Assembly: GCA_021325135.1 (NCBI GenBank)
Contig: JAJPHT010000024.1
Span: 1-32,164, forward strand
Source: Pseudomonadota bacterium
GTDB taxonomy: Archaea > Thermoplasmatota > SW-10-69-26 > JACQPN01 > JAJPHT01
Direction of reading: 5' to 3'
DNA: 32,164 nt
The translations under genes were made by a program, and so were the position numbers. Below, one piece after another: positions 22,953-30,915 of this stretch. Position 1 is the stretch's first letter. Every line of letters begins with the position of its first letter. The notes under the pieces are model-generated. The model ran no database searches. It saw only the letters and a list, made by a program, of their open reading frames with translations, and was not told the DNA's origin.

Positions 22953-22978
22953 AGCGGGCCAGCCGAGGGGGACCTGAG

Positions 22979-23575
22979 ATGGAGCGCGAGACCAAGGAGA
23001 CCCTCGTGCGCGCGGACGTGAAGCGCGGCTTGGGCAAGGCGATGGTGTTCTTCGAGGGCCTCCATGCGGGCAGCGAGCCCGGCCACGACCCCGGCAAGGG
23101 GCACGTCTCGGGGCGCGCCACGTTCGCCAAGCACATGCTGGAGACGCTGGCCAAGTGGAGCGGCTACGACGTCGCCCTCCACGTGACGAGCAAGGACGGC
23201 CTGGAGCACCACGCCATCGAGGACGGCGCCATCGTCCTGGGCCGCGCGCTGCGCGCCGCCATCGACGTGGGCGCCATCGAGCGCACGGCCTCGGTGGCCA
23301 TGCCCATGGACGACGCGCTGGTCCTCGTCGCGCTGGACCTCGTGGAGCGCCCCTACTACGAGGGCCCGCTCCCCGACCCCCTCATGGACCACGTCATGCG
23401 GAGCCTCGCCACCGAGGGGGGCTTCACGCTGCACGTCCTCACGCTGCGCGGGCGCGACCCGCACCACGTCGTGGAGGCCGCCTTCAAGGGGCTCGCCCTC
23501 TGCCTGGACCGCGCGACGCGGCCCCGGGCGGACCGGCTCTCCACCAAGGGCGCGGCCGAGGTCCGGACGGGGTAG
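22979..23575 (+). CDS. hisB: Imidazoleglycerol-phosphate dehydratase, divergent
   Basis: HisB dehydrates imidazole glycerol phosphate to imidazole acetol phosphate using a di-manganese site. The 198-residue product keeps RETKETLVRADV, His52 (KHML), LEHHAIED with His77, His78 and Glu81, LHVLTL with His152, and DPHHVVEAAFKGLA with His162, His163 and Glu166. It departs from the usual pattern elsewhere: the 'D-H-M-L-D-Q-L-x-x-H-G' helix reads KHMLETLAKWSG, so a normally conserved metal-ligand His is Trp60. The 'DDHH' becomes LEHH, and the N-terminal region around residues 20-48 is unlike standard HisB. Its position in the his operon supports the function. ATG 22979 is chosen because upstream residues are spacer. 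Confidence 0.88.
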   Translation: MERETKETLVRADVKRGLGKAMVFFEGLHAGSEPGHDPGKGHVSGRATFAKHMLETLAKWSGYDVALHVTSKDGLEHHAIEDGAIVLGRALRAAIDVGAIERTASVAMPMDDALVLVALDLVERPYYEGPLPDPLMDHVMRSLATEGGFTLHVLTLRGRDPHHVVEAAFKGLALCLDRATRPRADRLSTKGAAEVRTG

Positions 23576-23578
23576 GGC

Positions 23579-24076
23579 TCAGCGCGGGATCATGGACGCC
23601 GCGGCCCTCTCCATGCCCGCCAAGTCGGGCTCGCTGAGGCCCAGCTGCTTCATCACGGCCCGCGTGTCGCGGAGGCGCGTCATGGAGCGGATGCGGCCCT
23701 CGGCGTCGAGGGTCGCGAAGAGCGCGCCCAGCGTGTCGACGGTCCTGCCGCGGAGCGGGAGCCTCGTCTGCCCGACGACCACGTCGTCCACGTAGGTCAT
23801 GCGGATCCTCGCGAGGGCGGAGAAGCCGTCGTTCCCCAGGAAGACGTACCTCGGCTCGATCTCCAGGTCCCCGACCGCTCCGAAGCCCCCCGCGACCCCC
23901 GAAAGGCGTCGGATGGCGTCCTTCCCGCGGATGACGGGAAGCTCCCCTTCGGTGCGGATCTCGGCGTCGTCGGCGAAGAAGGCGAGCATGCGGTCCAGGT
24001 CCCGGGACCGGGCGGCGTCCAGGAAGGCGTCGAAGTCGAAGCGCGGGCGCCCGACGGGGCGTGGTGTGGCGGCCAT
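23579..24076 (-). CDS. NTF2/SnoaL-like protein
   Basis: The 165-residue product matches the cone-shaped NTF2-like fold: [46 protein letters not shown] is the typical opening, with helices, an 'ADDAEI' turn and 'irGkdAI'. Curved strands follow, and a MTRLRD segment lies near the end. Members bind or convert small ligands, or serve as stress-related folds; the role here is unknown. It sits on the opposite strand between hisB and hisF, splitting the operon. The ATG at 24074-24076 is the annotated start; GGAGG lies rather far upstream (about 17 bases). Confidence 0.75.
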   Translation of the reverse strand: MAATPRPVGRPRFDFDAFLDAARSRDLDRMLAFFADDAEIRTEGELPVIRGKDAIRRLSGVAGGFGAVGDLEIEPRYVFLGNDGFSALARIRMTYVDDVVVGQTRLPLRGRTVDTLGALFATLDAEGRIRSMTRLRDTRAVMKQLGLSEPDLAGMERAAASMIPR

Positions 24077-24154
24077 GCTCGGCGCGCCGCGCCTCCTGGG
24101 GGATCAAGGCTCTGGCCCTCCCGTCTCAAGTACCCGGACCCGCATCGCGCCGCG

Positions 24155-24919
24155 ATGCTCAAGAAGCGCATCGTCCCCTGCCTCGACGTCAAGGGGGGCC
24201 GCGTCGTGAAGGGCGTCAAGTTCGAGAACCTCCGCGACGTGGGCGACCCCGCCGAGCTGGCGGCTCGCTACTCCGACGAGGGCGCAGACGAGGTGGTGTT
24301 CCTGGACATCGGCGCCTCCAAGGAGGAGCGCCGCACCACGCTGGACGTCGTGCGCCGCACGGCGGAGCGGCTGTTCATCCCGCTCACGGTGGGCGGAGGC
24401 GTGCGCAGCGTCGAGGACGTGCAGGACGCGCTCAACGCGGGCGCCGACAAGGTGAGCATGAACACGGCCGCCGTGCTGCGCCCGGACCTGATCGCCGAGT
24501 GCAGCGAGCGCTTCGGCGCGCAGTGCGTCGTCCTCGCGCTGGACGCCAAGCAGGTCGCCGCGGACCGCTGGGAGGTCTTCACCCACGGCGGCAGCAAGGC
24601 CACGGGCCTCGACGCGGTGGGATGGGCGAAGCGCGCCGTGGAGCTTGGCGCAGGCGAGATCCTCCTCACGAGCATGGACCGCGACGGCACGCGCGCCGGC
24701 TACGACCTCGCGCTCACGCGCGCCGTCGCCGCGGCCGCGAAGGTGCCCGTCGTCGCGTCGGGCGGCGCGGGCTCGCTGGAGCACTTCGCCGAGGTGCTGC
24801 AGCCGGGCTGCGCGGACGCCGCGCTGGCGGCGACGCTCTTCCACGAGCGCGCGCTCACGGTGCGGCAGGTCAAGGAGTTCGTCGCGAAGCGCGGCGTGCG
24901 CGTGCGGGAGGGGCTCTAA
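24155..24919 (+). CDS. hisF: Imidazole glycerol phosphate synthase, cyclase subunit
   Basis: HisF is the beta/alpha barrel that uses ammonia from HisH to form imidazole glycerol phosphate and AICAR. The 254-residue product has the catalytic Asp11 ([14 protein letters not shown]) and Asp130 (VLALDAK). It also has the phosphate loops TVGGGVRS and ASGGAGS and the [11 protein letters not shown] segment. Because the SnoaL-like gene intervenes, it probably has its own promoter. CTCAAGTA lies about 28 bases before the ATG, but the match is weak. No Shine-Dalgarno is visible, consistent with a leaderless mRNA. Confidence 0.96.
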   Translation: MLKKRIVPCLDVKGGRVVKGVKFENLRDVGDPAELAARYSDEGADEVVFLDIGASKEERRTTLDVVRRTAERLFIPLTVGGGVRSVEDVQDALNAGADKVSMNTAAVLRPDLIAECSERFGAQCVVLALDAKQVAADRWEVFTHGGSKATGLDAVGWAKRAVELGAGEILLTSMDRDGTRAGYDLALTRAVAAAAKVPVVASGGAGSLEHFAEVLQPGCADAALAATLFHERALTVRQVKEFVAKRGVRVREGL

Positions 24920-25528
24920 TTGGATATCGATTGGCAGAAGGGCGGCGGCCTCGTCCCCGTGGTGACGCAGGACGCGGTCACGGGCGACGTGCTGATGCTC
25001 GCCTACGTGGACCGCGAGGCGCTGGAGGCCACCCGGGCCACGGGCTTCATGCACTACCATTCGCGCTCGCGGGGCAAGCTGTGGAAGAAGGGCGAGGAGA
25101 GCGGCCACGTGCAGGAGGTCGTCGCGCTGGAATTGGACTGCGACGGCGACGCCATCCTCGCCAAGGTGCGCCAGACGGGCCCCGCGTGCCACACGGGGGA
25201 GGCGTCCTGCTTCCACAACCGGATGCACGGCTCGGGCGACGTCGTGCTGCGCGAGCTCGTGCGCGTCATGCGCGAGCGCAAGGAGCGCCCCAACCCCGCG
25301 TCGCACACGAGCAAGCTCTTCGCCAGCGAGAACCTCCGCCTCAAGAAGGTCGTCGAGGAGGCGGGCGAGGTCATCATGGCCGCCAAGGACCACGACAAGG
25401 AGCGCCTCGCCGAGGAGGCCGCGGACGAGGTGTTCCACCTCCTGGCGGTGCTGCTGGCCGAGGGCGTCGAGCCGCGCGCGGTGCTTGAGGTGCTGGCGAA
25501 GCGCCGCATGCCGCCCAAGACGGGGTAG
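24920..25528 (+). CDS. hisIE: Phosphoribosyl-AMP cyclohydrolase / phosphoribosyl-ATP pyrophosphatase
   Basis: This bifunctional protein catalyses the second and third steps of the pathway. Residues about 1-100 are His[34 protein letters not shown] and the zinc/magnesium region [21 protein letters not shown] with CF. Residues about 110-200 are His[21 protein letters not shown] and [15 protein letters not shown] with the acidic metal-binding helix. TTG at 24920 starts immediately after the hisF stop, with GGAGG 9 bases upstream. It completes nine his activities in this window; only histidinol phosphatase is absent. Confidence 0.95.
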   Translation: MDIDWQKGGGLVPVVTQDAVTGDVLMLAYVDREALEATRATGFMHYHSRSRGKLWKKGEESGHVQEVVALELDCDGDAILAKVRQTGPACHTGEASCFHNRMHGSGDVVLRELVRVMRERKERPNPASHTSKLFASENLRLKKVVEEAGEVIMAAKDHDKERLAEEAADEVFHLLAVLLAEGVEPRAVLEVLAKRRMPPKTG

Positions 25529-25531
25529 GCC

Positions 25532-25981
25532 ATGGCGCGGCGCTTCCAGGTGGAGGTCCCCATCGCCGCGCCCCCCGACGCCGTGCGCGCGTGGTGGACC
25601 GACGTGTCCGACTTCGAGAGCGCGGACCCCAAGGCGCGCCCCTTCCGGCTCGTCACGCTGGAGCGCCGCGCCGACGGCTCGCGCGTGCTGGAGAGCCACT
25701 GGCGCATGATGGGGCGCGTCGTGCGCATGCGGGAGGTCTTCTTCGTCGCGGCCGACGGCTCGTGGGGCTTCGACACGACGGGCCCCTTCGGCATCGACGT
25801 GGCGGACCGCTTCTCGGTGGCGCCCGCGCCCGGGGGATCGGTCCTGCGCGTCTCGTGCGCCCTCTCGGGGCGCGACCTCGTGGGGCGCCTCGTGCTGCCG
25901 TTCTACGTCTCCAGCGCGCGGCGGCAGTTCACGCGGCAGTGGCGCGAGGCGGCCGCGAGGTGCGAGCGGGACCTCGCCTGA
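25532..25981 (+). CDS. SRPBCC (START/Bet v1-like) domain protein
   Basis: The 149-residue product begins with a typical SRPBCC strand, FQVEVPIAAPPDAVRAWWTDVSDF. It continues with strands holding FRLVTLERRADGSRVLESHW and WGFDTTGPFGIDVADRF, and ends in a long helix (SARRQFTRQWREAAARCERDL). The fold makes a deep hydrophobic pocket for a lipid, polyketide or similar ligand. The ligand is unknown. It begins 3 bases after hisIE, so it is probably co-transcribed, but it is not a known histidine enzyme. It converges on kup with a 2-base gap. Confidence 0.8.
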   Translation: MARRFQVEVPIAAPPDAVRAWWTDVSDFESADPKARPFRLVTLERRADGSRVLESHWRMMGRVVRMREVFFVAADGSWGFDTTGPFGIDVADRFSVAPAPGGSVLRVSCALSGRDLVGRLVLPFYVSSARRQFTRQWREAAARCERDLA

Positions 25982-25983
25982 GG

Positions 25984-27891
25984 CTACAGCTCCACCTGGC
26001 TCCCCACCTCGATCACGCGGTCGGGGGGGATGCGGAAGTAGGCGGTGGCCTGCTGGGCGTTGCGGGCCATGAAGCTGAAGATGCGCTCGCGCCAGCGGGG
26101 CATGCCGCTGCGGCCGCTGGCGATGAGGCGCTCGCGGCCCAGGAAGAACGTCGTGTCCTCCAGGGGGAGGTTGAGCCCCTTCTCCTTGAGGTAGGTGAGG
26201 ACCTCGACGGCGTTGGGCTCGTCGAGGAAGCCGTAGCGCGCGATCACCCGGTAGAAGCCGTTGCCCAGGGGGTCCATGCTCACGCGGTTCTCGGGGGGGA
26301 CGTGGGGGACGTCCTCGGTCTGGATGGAGAGCATGGCGATCTGGAAGTGGAGGACGCGGTTGTGCTCCAGGTTCTTGATGAGGGCGCTGGGGGCGACCTT
26401 GGGGTTGCCGGTCATGTAGACGGCGTTGCCGCGCACCCGGGTGGGGCCGCGCTTCTGGATGTCCTCCAGGAAGCGCTCCATGGGTTGGCTCGTGGCGCGG
26501 AGGCGCTCGCCCAGGACGCGGCGGCCTTGGCGCCAGGTGGTCATGAGGACGAAGATGCACGCCGCGACCACCAGGGGGAGCCAGCCTCCCTGGAGGACCT
26601 TGACGAGGTTGGCGGCGAAGAAGGCGAGGTCGATGACGAGGAAGACGCCCACCAGGGCCTCGACGAGGACCGCGTTCCAGCCCCAGCGCTCGCGCGCGAC
26701 GACGGAGAAGAGGATCGTCGTGATGAGCATGGTGGAGGTGACGGCGATGCCGTAGGCGGCGGCGAGGGCGGAGGAGGAGCGGAACGCCAGCACCAGCGCG
26801 ACGGTCGCGATCATGAGCGCCCAGTTCACCTGGGGGACGTAGATCTGGCCGATCTCGCGCTCGCTGGTGTGGCGGATCTCCATGCGCGGGCTGTAGCCCA
26901 GCTGCACGGCCTGCATCGTGAGCGAGAAGGCGCCGGAGATGATGGCCTGGCTCGCGATGATGGTGGCCAGCGTGGCCAGGACCACCAGGGGCAGCACGAG
27001 GCCCGCGGGCGCCAGGTGGAAGAAGGGGTTGTCGCGCAGCGTGGGGTCGGAGAGGACCAGCGCGCCCTGGCCGAAGTAGTTGAGGACGAGGGCGGGGAAG
27101 ACGAGGCTGAACCAGGTGATGCGGATGGGGCGTCGCCCGAAGTGGCCCATGTCGGCGTAGAGCGCCTCGGCGCCGGTGACGGCCAGCACGACGGCGCCCA
27201 GGATGAGGAAGCCGTGGATGCCGTTGTGGGCCAGGAGGTTCACCGCGTGGACGGGGTTCAGGGCGGCGAGCACCTGCGGCTCCAGGAGGATGCCGCGCAC
27301 GCCCAGGATGGCGAGCACCGCGAACCAGACCACCATGATGGGGCCGAAGAGCTTGCCCACGCTGGTGGTGCCGCGGCGCTGGAGGAGGAAGAGGCCGATG
27401 AGGACGCCCACGGTGAGCGGGATCACGAAGGGGGCCAGGTGCGGCGTCTCCAATTCCAGGCCCTCCATGGCGGAGAGCACCGAGATGGCGGGCGTGATCA
27501 TGCCGTCGCCGTAGAGGAGGGCCGCGCCGAAGAGGCCCAGGGAGATGAGCACGATGGTGCGCACGCCGCGGCGCCTGCGCTTGGCCTCGGGGCCCGCGTG
27601 GCGCGGGTGGACGAGGGCCATGAGGGCGAGGATGCCGCCCTCGCCGTCGTTGTCGGCGCGCAGCACGAAGGCGAGGTACTTCACCGAGACGACGAGGAAG
27701 AGCGCCCAGAAGACCAGCGAGAGGACGCCCAGCACGTTCTCGGCGGTGACGCCGACGCCGAACTCCTGGCTGAAGCACGCCTGGATGGCGTAGAGGGGGC
27801 TCGTGCCGATGTCGCCGAACACGACGCCGAGCGCGGCGAGGGCGAGGACGGCGAAGTATCCTCGTCCCTGGCCCTGGGGGGCGTCGGTCAT
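25984..27891 (-). CDS. kup: Kup-family potassium transporter
   Basis: Kup/HAK/KT transporters take up K+ by proton symport. ATG at 27889-27891 gives 635 residues. Twelve hydrophobic helices are visible in the first 450 residues, beginning with the signature GVVFGDIGTSPLYA in the first helix. Also seen are DGEGGILALMALV, LYGDGMITPAISVLSA, GAEALYADMGHFGR and NYFGQGALVL. A C-terminal cytoplasmic domain of about 180 residues follows (GNAVYMTGNP...FFLGRERL...FFRI-like end). All core motifs seem intact. A longer frame to 27996 adds Arg-rich spacer sequence and is rejected. It is divergent from the GH17-like lipoprotein gene. Confidence 0.95.
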   Translation of the reverse strand: MTDAPQGQGRGYFAVLALAALGVVFGDIGTSPLYAIQACFSQEFGVGVTAENVLGVLSLVFWALFLVVSVKYLAFVLRADNDGEGGILALMALVHPRHAGPEAKRRRRGVRTIVLISLGLFGAALLYGDGMITPAISVLSAMEGLELETPHLAPFVIPLTVGVLIGLFLLQRRGTTSVGKLFGPIMVVWFAVLAILGVRGILLEPQVLAALNPVHAVNLLAHNGIHGFLILGAVVLAVTGAEALYADMGHFGRRPIRITWFSLVFPALVLNYFGQGALVLSDPTLRDNPFFHLAPAGLVLPLVVLATLATIIASQAIISGAFSLTMQAVQLGYSPRMEIRHTSEREIGQIYVPQVNWALMIATVALVLAFRSSSALAAAYGIAVTSTMLITTILFSVVARERWGWNAVLVEALVGVFLVIDLAFFAANLVKVLQGGWLPLVVAACIFVLMTTWRQGRRVLGERLRATSQPMERFLEDIQKRGPTRVRGNAVYMTGNPKVAPSALIKNLEHNRVLHFQIAMLSIQTEDVPHVPPENRVSMDPLGNGFYRVIARYGFLDEPNAVEVLTYLKEKGLNLPLEDTTFFLGRERLIASGRSGMPRWRERIFSFMARNAQQATAYFRIPPDRVIEVGSQVEL

Positions 27892-27953
27892 CTCGGGTCC
27901 ATCCGGCCCCGCCAAGGGGCGCCGTCGGCGAGCAGGGTGGGGGGTCAAAGCCG

Positions 27954-27996
27954 TTGCGAACCGCCTCGGGGGCCGTGCCACGGCACAGGTTCGCAA
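27954..27996. repeat. Inverted repeat in the kup / lipoprotein divergent spacer
   Basis: TTGCGAACC (27954-27962) and GGTTCGCAA (27988-27996) are perfectly complementary. The spacer also contains CCGTG-CCACGG-like symmetry. The site lies between divergent start codons at 27891 and 28029 and could be an operator. No clear TATA box is seen in this spacer. Confidence 0.55.
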
Positions 27997-28028
27997 GGTT
28001 GAACCGGCCCGCGCGTCCTCGCGCCGCG

Positions 28029-28994
28029 ATGCGCCGCGCCCTGGCCCTCGTCGTCGTGGCCCTCCTCGCAGGGTGCGCCAGCGCGCCTGGGGGGCCCGCG
28101 ACGCCCGCCCCTCCAGCCGCGCCCGCGCGGGGCGTCGCCTTCTCCCCCGCCAGCCTCGACGGGCCCGGCGTCAGCGCGTTCTTCGACGAGGCGAAGCGCA
28201 CGGGGAACCTCGTCGCGTGGGGCGGCGACTGGATGGAGTTGGCCAAGCCGGGCAGCGGCGCCGACGTGGTCGCCACCCTGGGCGCCAAGGCCGGGCTGCA
28301 GGTGCTCGTCGAGGCCGCGTTCTTCCAGCAGCGCGACGGCAAGCTGCTGCGCCCGCTGGACGAGGCGAACCGCACGGCGTACCGCGACGCAGCCGCCTCC
28401 TTCGCGCGCTCGCACCGCGTCGCGTTCCTGGGCCTGGGCCTCGAGGTGGACATCCTCCACGAGAAGGACCCGGCCTCCTTCGACGCGTTCGCCGCGTGGT
28501 ACCCCGAGGCCTACGCCGCCGTGAAGGCCGCCTCGCCCTCGACGCTGGTCTTCCCCGTCTTCCAGCACGAGCGCCTCGCGGGGCTGCGCGGCGGCCTCTA
28601 CGGCGACGCCAGCTCCAGCGCGCCCCCCGCGTGGGACCTCCTCGACCGCTTCCCGCAGCGCGACCTCGACGCCTTCACCACCTACCCCAGCCTCCTCTTC
28701 GCGAGCCCCGAGGCGATCCCCGCCGACCTCTACGCCAACCTCACGGCCCACGCGACGAAGCCCCTCGCCTTCACCGAGACGGGGTGGCCCTCGGCCGGCG
28801 ACCCCGCCGCGCAGGCGCGCTACGTCCGGTGGCTCGCCGCGCACGCGCCCCCCGCCCGCCTCGCCGTGTGGCTCGCCCTCCACGACCCGCCCGCCCCGGC
28901 GCCGTTTGATAGCATGGGGCTCGTCGAGAAGGACGGCACGCCGCGGGCCGCCTACGCCGCGTGGCGCTCCTTCGCTGGGGTCTCCTCAGGTTAG
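28029..28994 (+). CDS. GH17-like TIM-barrel lipoprotein
   Basis: The 321-residue product has a signal peptide with lipobox LLAGC (Cys16), then a Pro/Ala-rich linker to about residue 34. The rest looks like a (beta/alpha)8 glycoside hydrolase. AFLGLGLEVD with Glu139 is the candidate acid/base, and AFTETGWPSAGD with Glu250 is the candidate nucleophile; the ETGWPS string is a hallmark of GH17 beta-1,3-glucanases. DAFTTYPSLLFA in between fits strand 6-7. Activity and substrate are not certain; related clans (GH5, GH53) share the two-Glu layout. The protein is likely tethered outside the membrane. ATG 28029 is chosen because the upstream frame is spacer containing an inverted repeat. Confidence 0.8.
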   Translation: MRRALALVVVALLAGCASAPGGPATPAPPAAPARGVAFSPASLDGPGVSAFFDEAKRTGNLVAWGGDWMELAKPGSGADVVATLGAKAGLQVLVEAAFFQQRDGKLLRPLDEANRTAYRDAAASFARSHRVAFLGLGLEVDILHEKDPASFDAFAAWYPEAYAAVKAASPSTLVFPVFQHERLAGLRGGLYGDASSSAPPAWDLLDRFPQRDLDAFTTYPSLLFASPEAIPADLYANLTAHATKPLAFTETGWPSAGDPAAQARYVRWLAAHAPPARLAVWLALHDPPAPAPFDSMGLVEKDGTPRAAYAAWRSFAGVSSG

Positions 28995-29061
28995 GGTCCT
29001 GCGTTGGAATCGGGCGTCCCGCTCCGGGTCGCCGAGACGTGGCGGCTCCTGGGAGGACGCT

Positions 29062-29135
29062 GGTGGGAGGGTCACGTGACCGGTCACGTGACTCGCAGCG
29101 TTGCGTCACGTGACCGGTCACGTGACCCTCCCACC
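29062..29135. repeat. Perfect 31-bp inverted repeat built of nested palindromes
   Basis: The left arm (29062-29092) and right arm (29105-29135) are exact reverse complements across a 12-base loop. Each arm begins or ends with GGTGGGAGG/CCTCCCACC. Inside it holds two abutting copies of the self-palindromic GTCACGTGAC (29071-29080 and about 29083-29092; 29105-29114 and about 29117-29126). The element has four copies in all. It sits in the 189-base spacer between the convergent genes ending at 28994 and 29184. The rest of the spacer shows no gene. Possible roles are a regulator array, cruciform or bidirectional terminator. Confidence 0.95.
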
Positions 29136-29183
29136 GCCCGGCCCCCCCAGCAGAGATGACAGACCCCGCCCCCGCAGCACCAC

Positions 29184-29621
29184 TTAAGTGAGCGCGTCGC
29201 GCAGCCCGTCCGCGAGGTAAGGCAGGAAGCGCGACTCGTGGGTCTTCGCGGGGAGGAGCTCCCGCACGTCGCCCCAGGGCATGTTGACGGCGAGCAGGCC
29301 GGTGCCGCTCTCCTGGAAGGCGAAGCGGTGCTTCCGGAGGCACTCCAGCGCGGTGGGGAGGGGGACGCCGACGAAGGAGCGGTGGCAGCCCACGGAGTAG
29401 GCGAGGGCTTGCCGGTGCGCGGTGCGGTAGTCGCGCAGCTTCAGCTCCACGGCGACGACCTCCTCGCCCTTGAGCGCCAGGATGTCCGCGATGCGGCCGT
29501 TGAAGGGGACCTCGAGGAACGTGCTGTACCCCTGGGCCTGGAGGTGCCGCGCGACGGGCGCGGCCAGCTCGCGTTCGAGGCGCGGGATCAGCACGCCCGG
29601 GGACGAGCCGCTGCGCAGCAT
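29184..29621 (-). CDS. PD-(D/E)XK nuclease-like protein
   Basis: From ATG at 29619-29621 the product has 145 residues. It begins MLRSGSSPGVLIPRLERELAAP, then has LEVPFNGRIADILALKGEEVVAVELKLRD. The Asp in ADIL and the Glu-x-Lys in VELKLR have the spacing of the PD-(D/E)XK nuclease core, and a glutamine-containing helix follows (ARRQALAY-like, near HRQALAYSVG). This fold is used by restriction enzymes, resolvases and repair nucleases; no partner methylase or specificity gene is present. A TTG at 29747 would add 42 Pro/Gly-rich residues and has GGTTATCC about 26 bases upstream, so the longer, leaderless form cannot be excluded. Confidence 0.75.
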   Translation of the reverse strand: MLRSGSSPGVLIPRLERELAAPVARHLQAQGYSTFLEVPFNGRIADILALKGEEVVAVELKLRDYRTAHRQALAYSVGCHRSFVGVPLPTALECLRKHRFAFQESGTGLLAVNMPWGDVRELLPAKTHESRFLPYLADGLRDALT

Positions 29622-29766
29622 AAACCCACCGCGGCCGGCGGAGGGAGGAGAGGTAGGGCCCGCGGCGATCTGTGGGTCTGGGAGGACCGCGGGCCCGACG
29701 GAGGCGTCCGGGGGATAGGGTTGAGGCTTCCAGCCCCCCGAATGCAAGCCTGGTAACGGGTCGATA

Positions 29767-29860
29767 GGGATAACCGTGTCGTGTGACGGGGACGAAATTC
29801 ACAAGGTTTCTCCAGGAATGTCGCGGGATGTTATCCCCCGCTTTCGGAGAGGCACCTTGT
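29767..29860. repeat. Two interleaved short inverted repeats
   Basis: GGGATAAC (29767-29774) pairs with GTTATCCC (29830-29837), and ACAAGGT (29801-29807) pairs with ACCTTGT (29854-29860). The pairs interleave, as in a pseudoknot. The region lies between ilvE and the nuclease gene and is less GC-rich than its surroundings. Pairs this short can arise by chance. Confidence 0.4.
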
Positions 29861-29892
29861 CGGGTGCAGGCTGGCGGGCAGCGCCGGCGCGG

Positions 29893-30849
29893 CTAGAGCG
29901 GCGTCAGCGGGATGGGGCACTCCAGCGGCACGGGCGTCAGCAGGTTGGCGTACTCGGGGAGGTGGCCGCGGACGCTGGCCTGGAAGCGCGCCTGGATCTG
30001 CTTGGTGACGGGGCCGGGCTCGCCCTCGCCGATGGTGACGTGGTCGACCTTGCCGATGGGGCTGATCTCGACGCCGGTGCCGCAGAAGAACAGCTCGTCC
30101 GCGGTGTAGAGCTCGCCGCGCGCGATGGTGCGCACATCCACCGGGATCTTGAGGTCCTTGGCGAGGCGCATGACGTGGTTGCGCGTGACGCCGTCCAGGA
30201 TGTCGTTGCTGTAGCCGGGCGTGATGAGGTGGCCGTCCTTCACGAGGAAGACGTTGGCGCCCGAGCCCTCGGAGACGTAGCCGTTGCGGTTGAGCATGAT
30301 GGCGTCGTCGAAGCCCGCGTCGCGCGCCTCCTTGGCGGCGAGGTAGCTGTTGACGTAGCCGCCGTTGACCTTGGCCAGGGGCGGGATCACGTTGCCCGGG
30401 ATGCGGACCCACGAGGAGACCTTGACCGCCAGCGTGCTCTTGCCGAAGTAGGAGCCCATGGGCACGGCCATGATGAGCGTGCGCTGCGCCTGCGTCTTGG
30501 GGAAGATGCCGATGCCGCCCTCGCCGTAGTAGATGACGGGGCGCAGGTACACGTCGGCGTTGAACTCGTTGCACGCCAGGGCGTAGAGCTGCCACTCGCG
30601 CAGCGTCTTCCAGTCGGGTGTCTGGGAGAAGCCCATCATCTTGGCGTTGCGCTCCAGGCGCTTGCTGTGGGCGTCCAGCTCGAAGACGTTGAGCCGGCGC
30701 GTCTTCTCGTTCCAGTAGGCGCGGACGCCCTCGAAGACGGCGGTCCCGTAGAGGAAGCCGTGCGTCGAGACGTGGATCGTCGCCCGCTCCCACGGGACGA
30801 GCTTCCCATCCATGATCACGCGCGGAGAGGAGGACGTGTCACCGGCCAT
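29893..30849 (-). CDS. ilvE: Branched-chain amino acid aminotransferase
   Basis: IlvE is a fold-type-IV PLP enzyme for the last step of leucine, isoleucine and valine synthesis. The 318-residue product shows HGFLYGTAVFEGVRAY, RLERNAKMM, LRPVIYYGEGG, the Schiff-base Lys160 in PPLAKVNGGYVNS, DDAIMLNRNGYVSEGSGANVF, and the phosphate-binding loop TRNHVMRLAKDL. Length fits class IV aminotransferases. ATG at 30847-30849 starts the protein; a weak TATA-like CTACTTCACTT lies about 27 bases upstream. The 3' side is a 145-base spacer before the nuclease frame. Confidence 0.95.
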   Translation of the reverse strand: MAGDTSSSPRVIMDGKLVPWERATIHVSTHGFLYGTAVFEGVRAYWNEKTRRLNVFELDAHSKRLERNAKMMGFSQTPDWKTLREWQLYALACNEFNADVYLRPVIYYGEGGIGIFPKTQAQRTLIMAVPMGSYFGKSTLAVKVSSWVRIPGNVIPPLAKVNGGYVNSYLAAKEARDAGFDDAIMLNRNGYVSEGSGANVFLVKDGHLITPGYSNDILDGVTRNHVMRLAKDLKIPVDVRTIARGELYTADELFFCGTGVEISPIGKVDHVTIGEGEPGPVTKQIQARFQASVRGHLPEYANLLTPVPLECPIPLTPL

Positions 30850-30915
30850 CGGGAGGACACGATGGCGCTCAAGTGAAGTAGCTTTCGCTGGCGGCGCCGG
30901 TCATTCGACCAGTTT

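Noticed and set aside
25591..28002. 803-residue plus-strand frame opposite kup
   Set aside because: It is antisense to a fully conserved Kup transporter; the Glu/Asp/Val/Arg composition is the mirror of membrane-helix codons.
24104..28453. 1449-residue minus-strand open frame
   Set aside because: It runs across hisF, hisIE and kup in the wrong frame, with low-complexity Arg/His/Pro sequence. The real genes there have clear motifs.
29765..29774. TAGGGATAAC resembling the start of the I-SceI homing site
   Set aside because: Only ten bases match, the rest of the 18-base site is absent, and no homing endonuclease is present. Chance is the simpler explanation.
29767..29860. Interleaved repeats read as a functional pseudoknot
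   Set aside because: The 7- and 8-base pairs are short enough to arise by chance in a spacer of this size, so I list them only as a low-confidence repeat.
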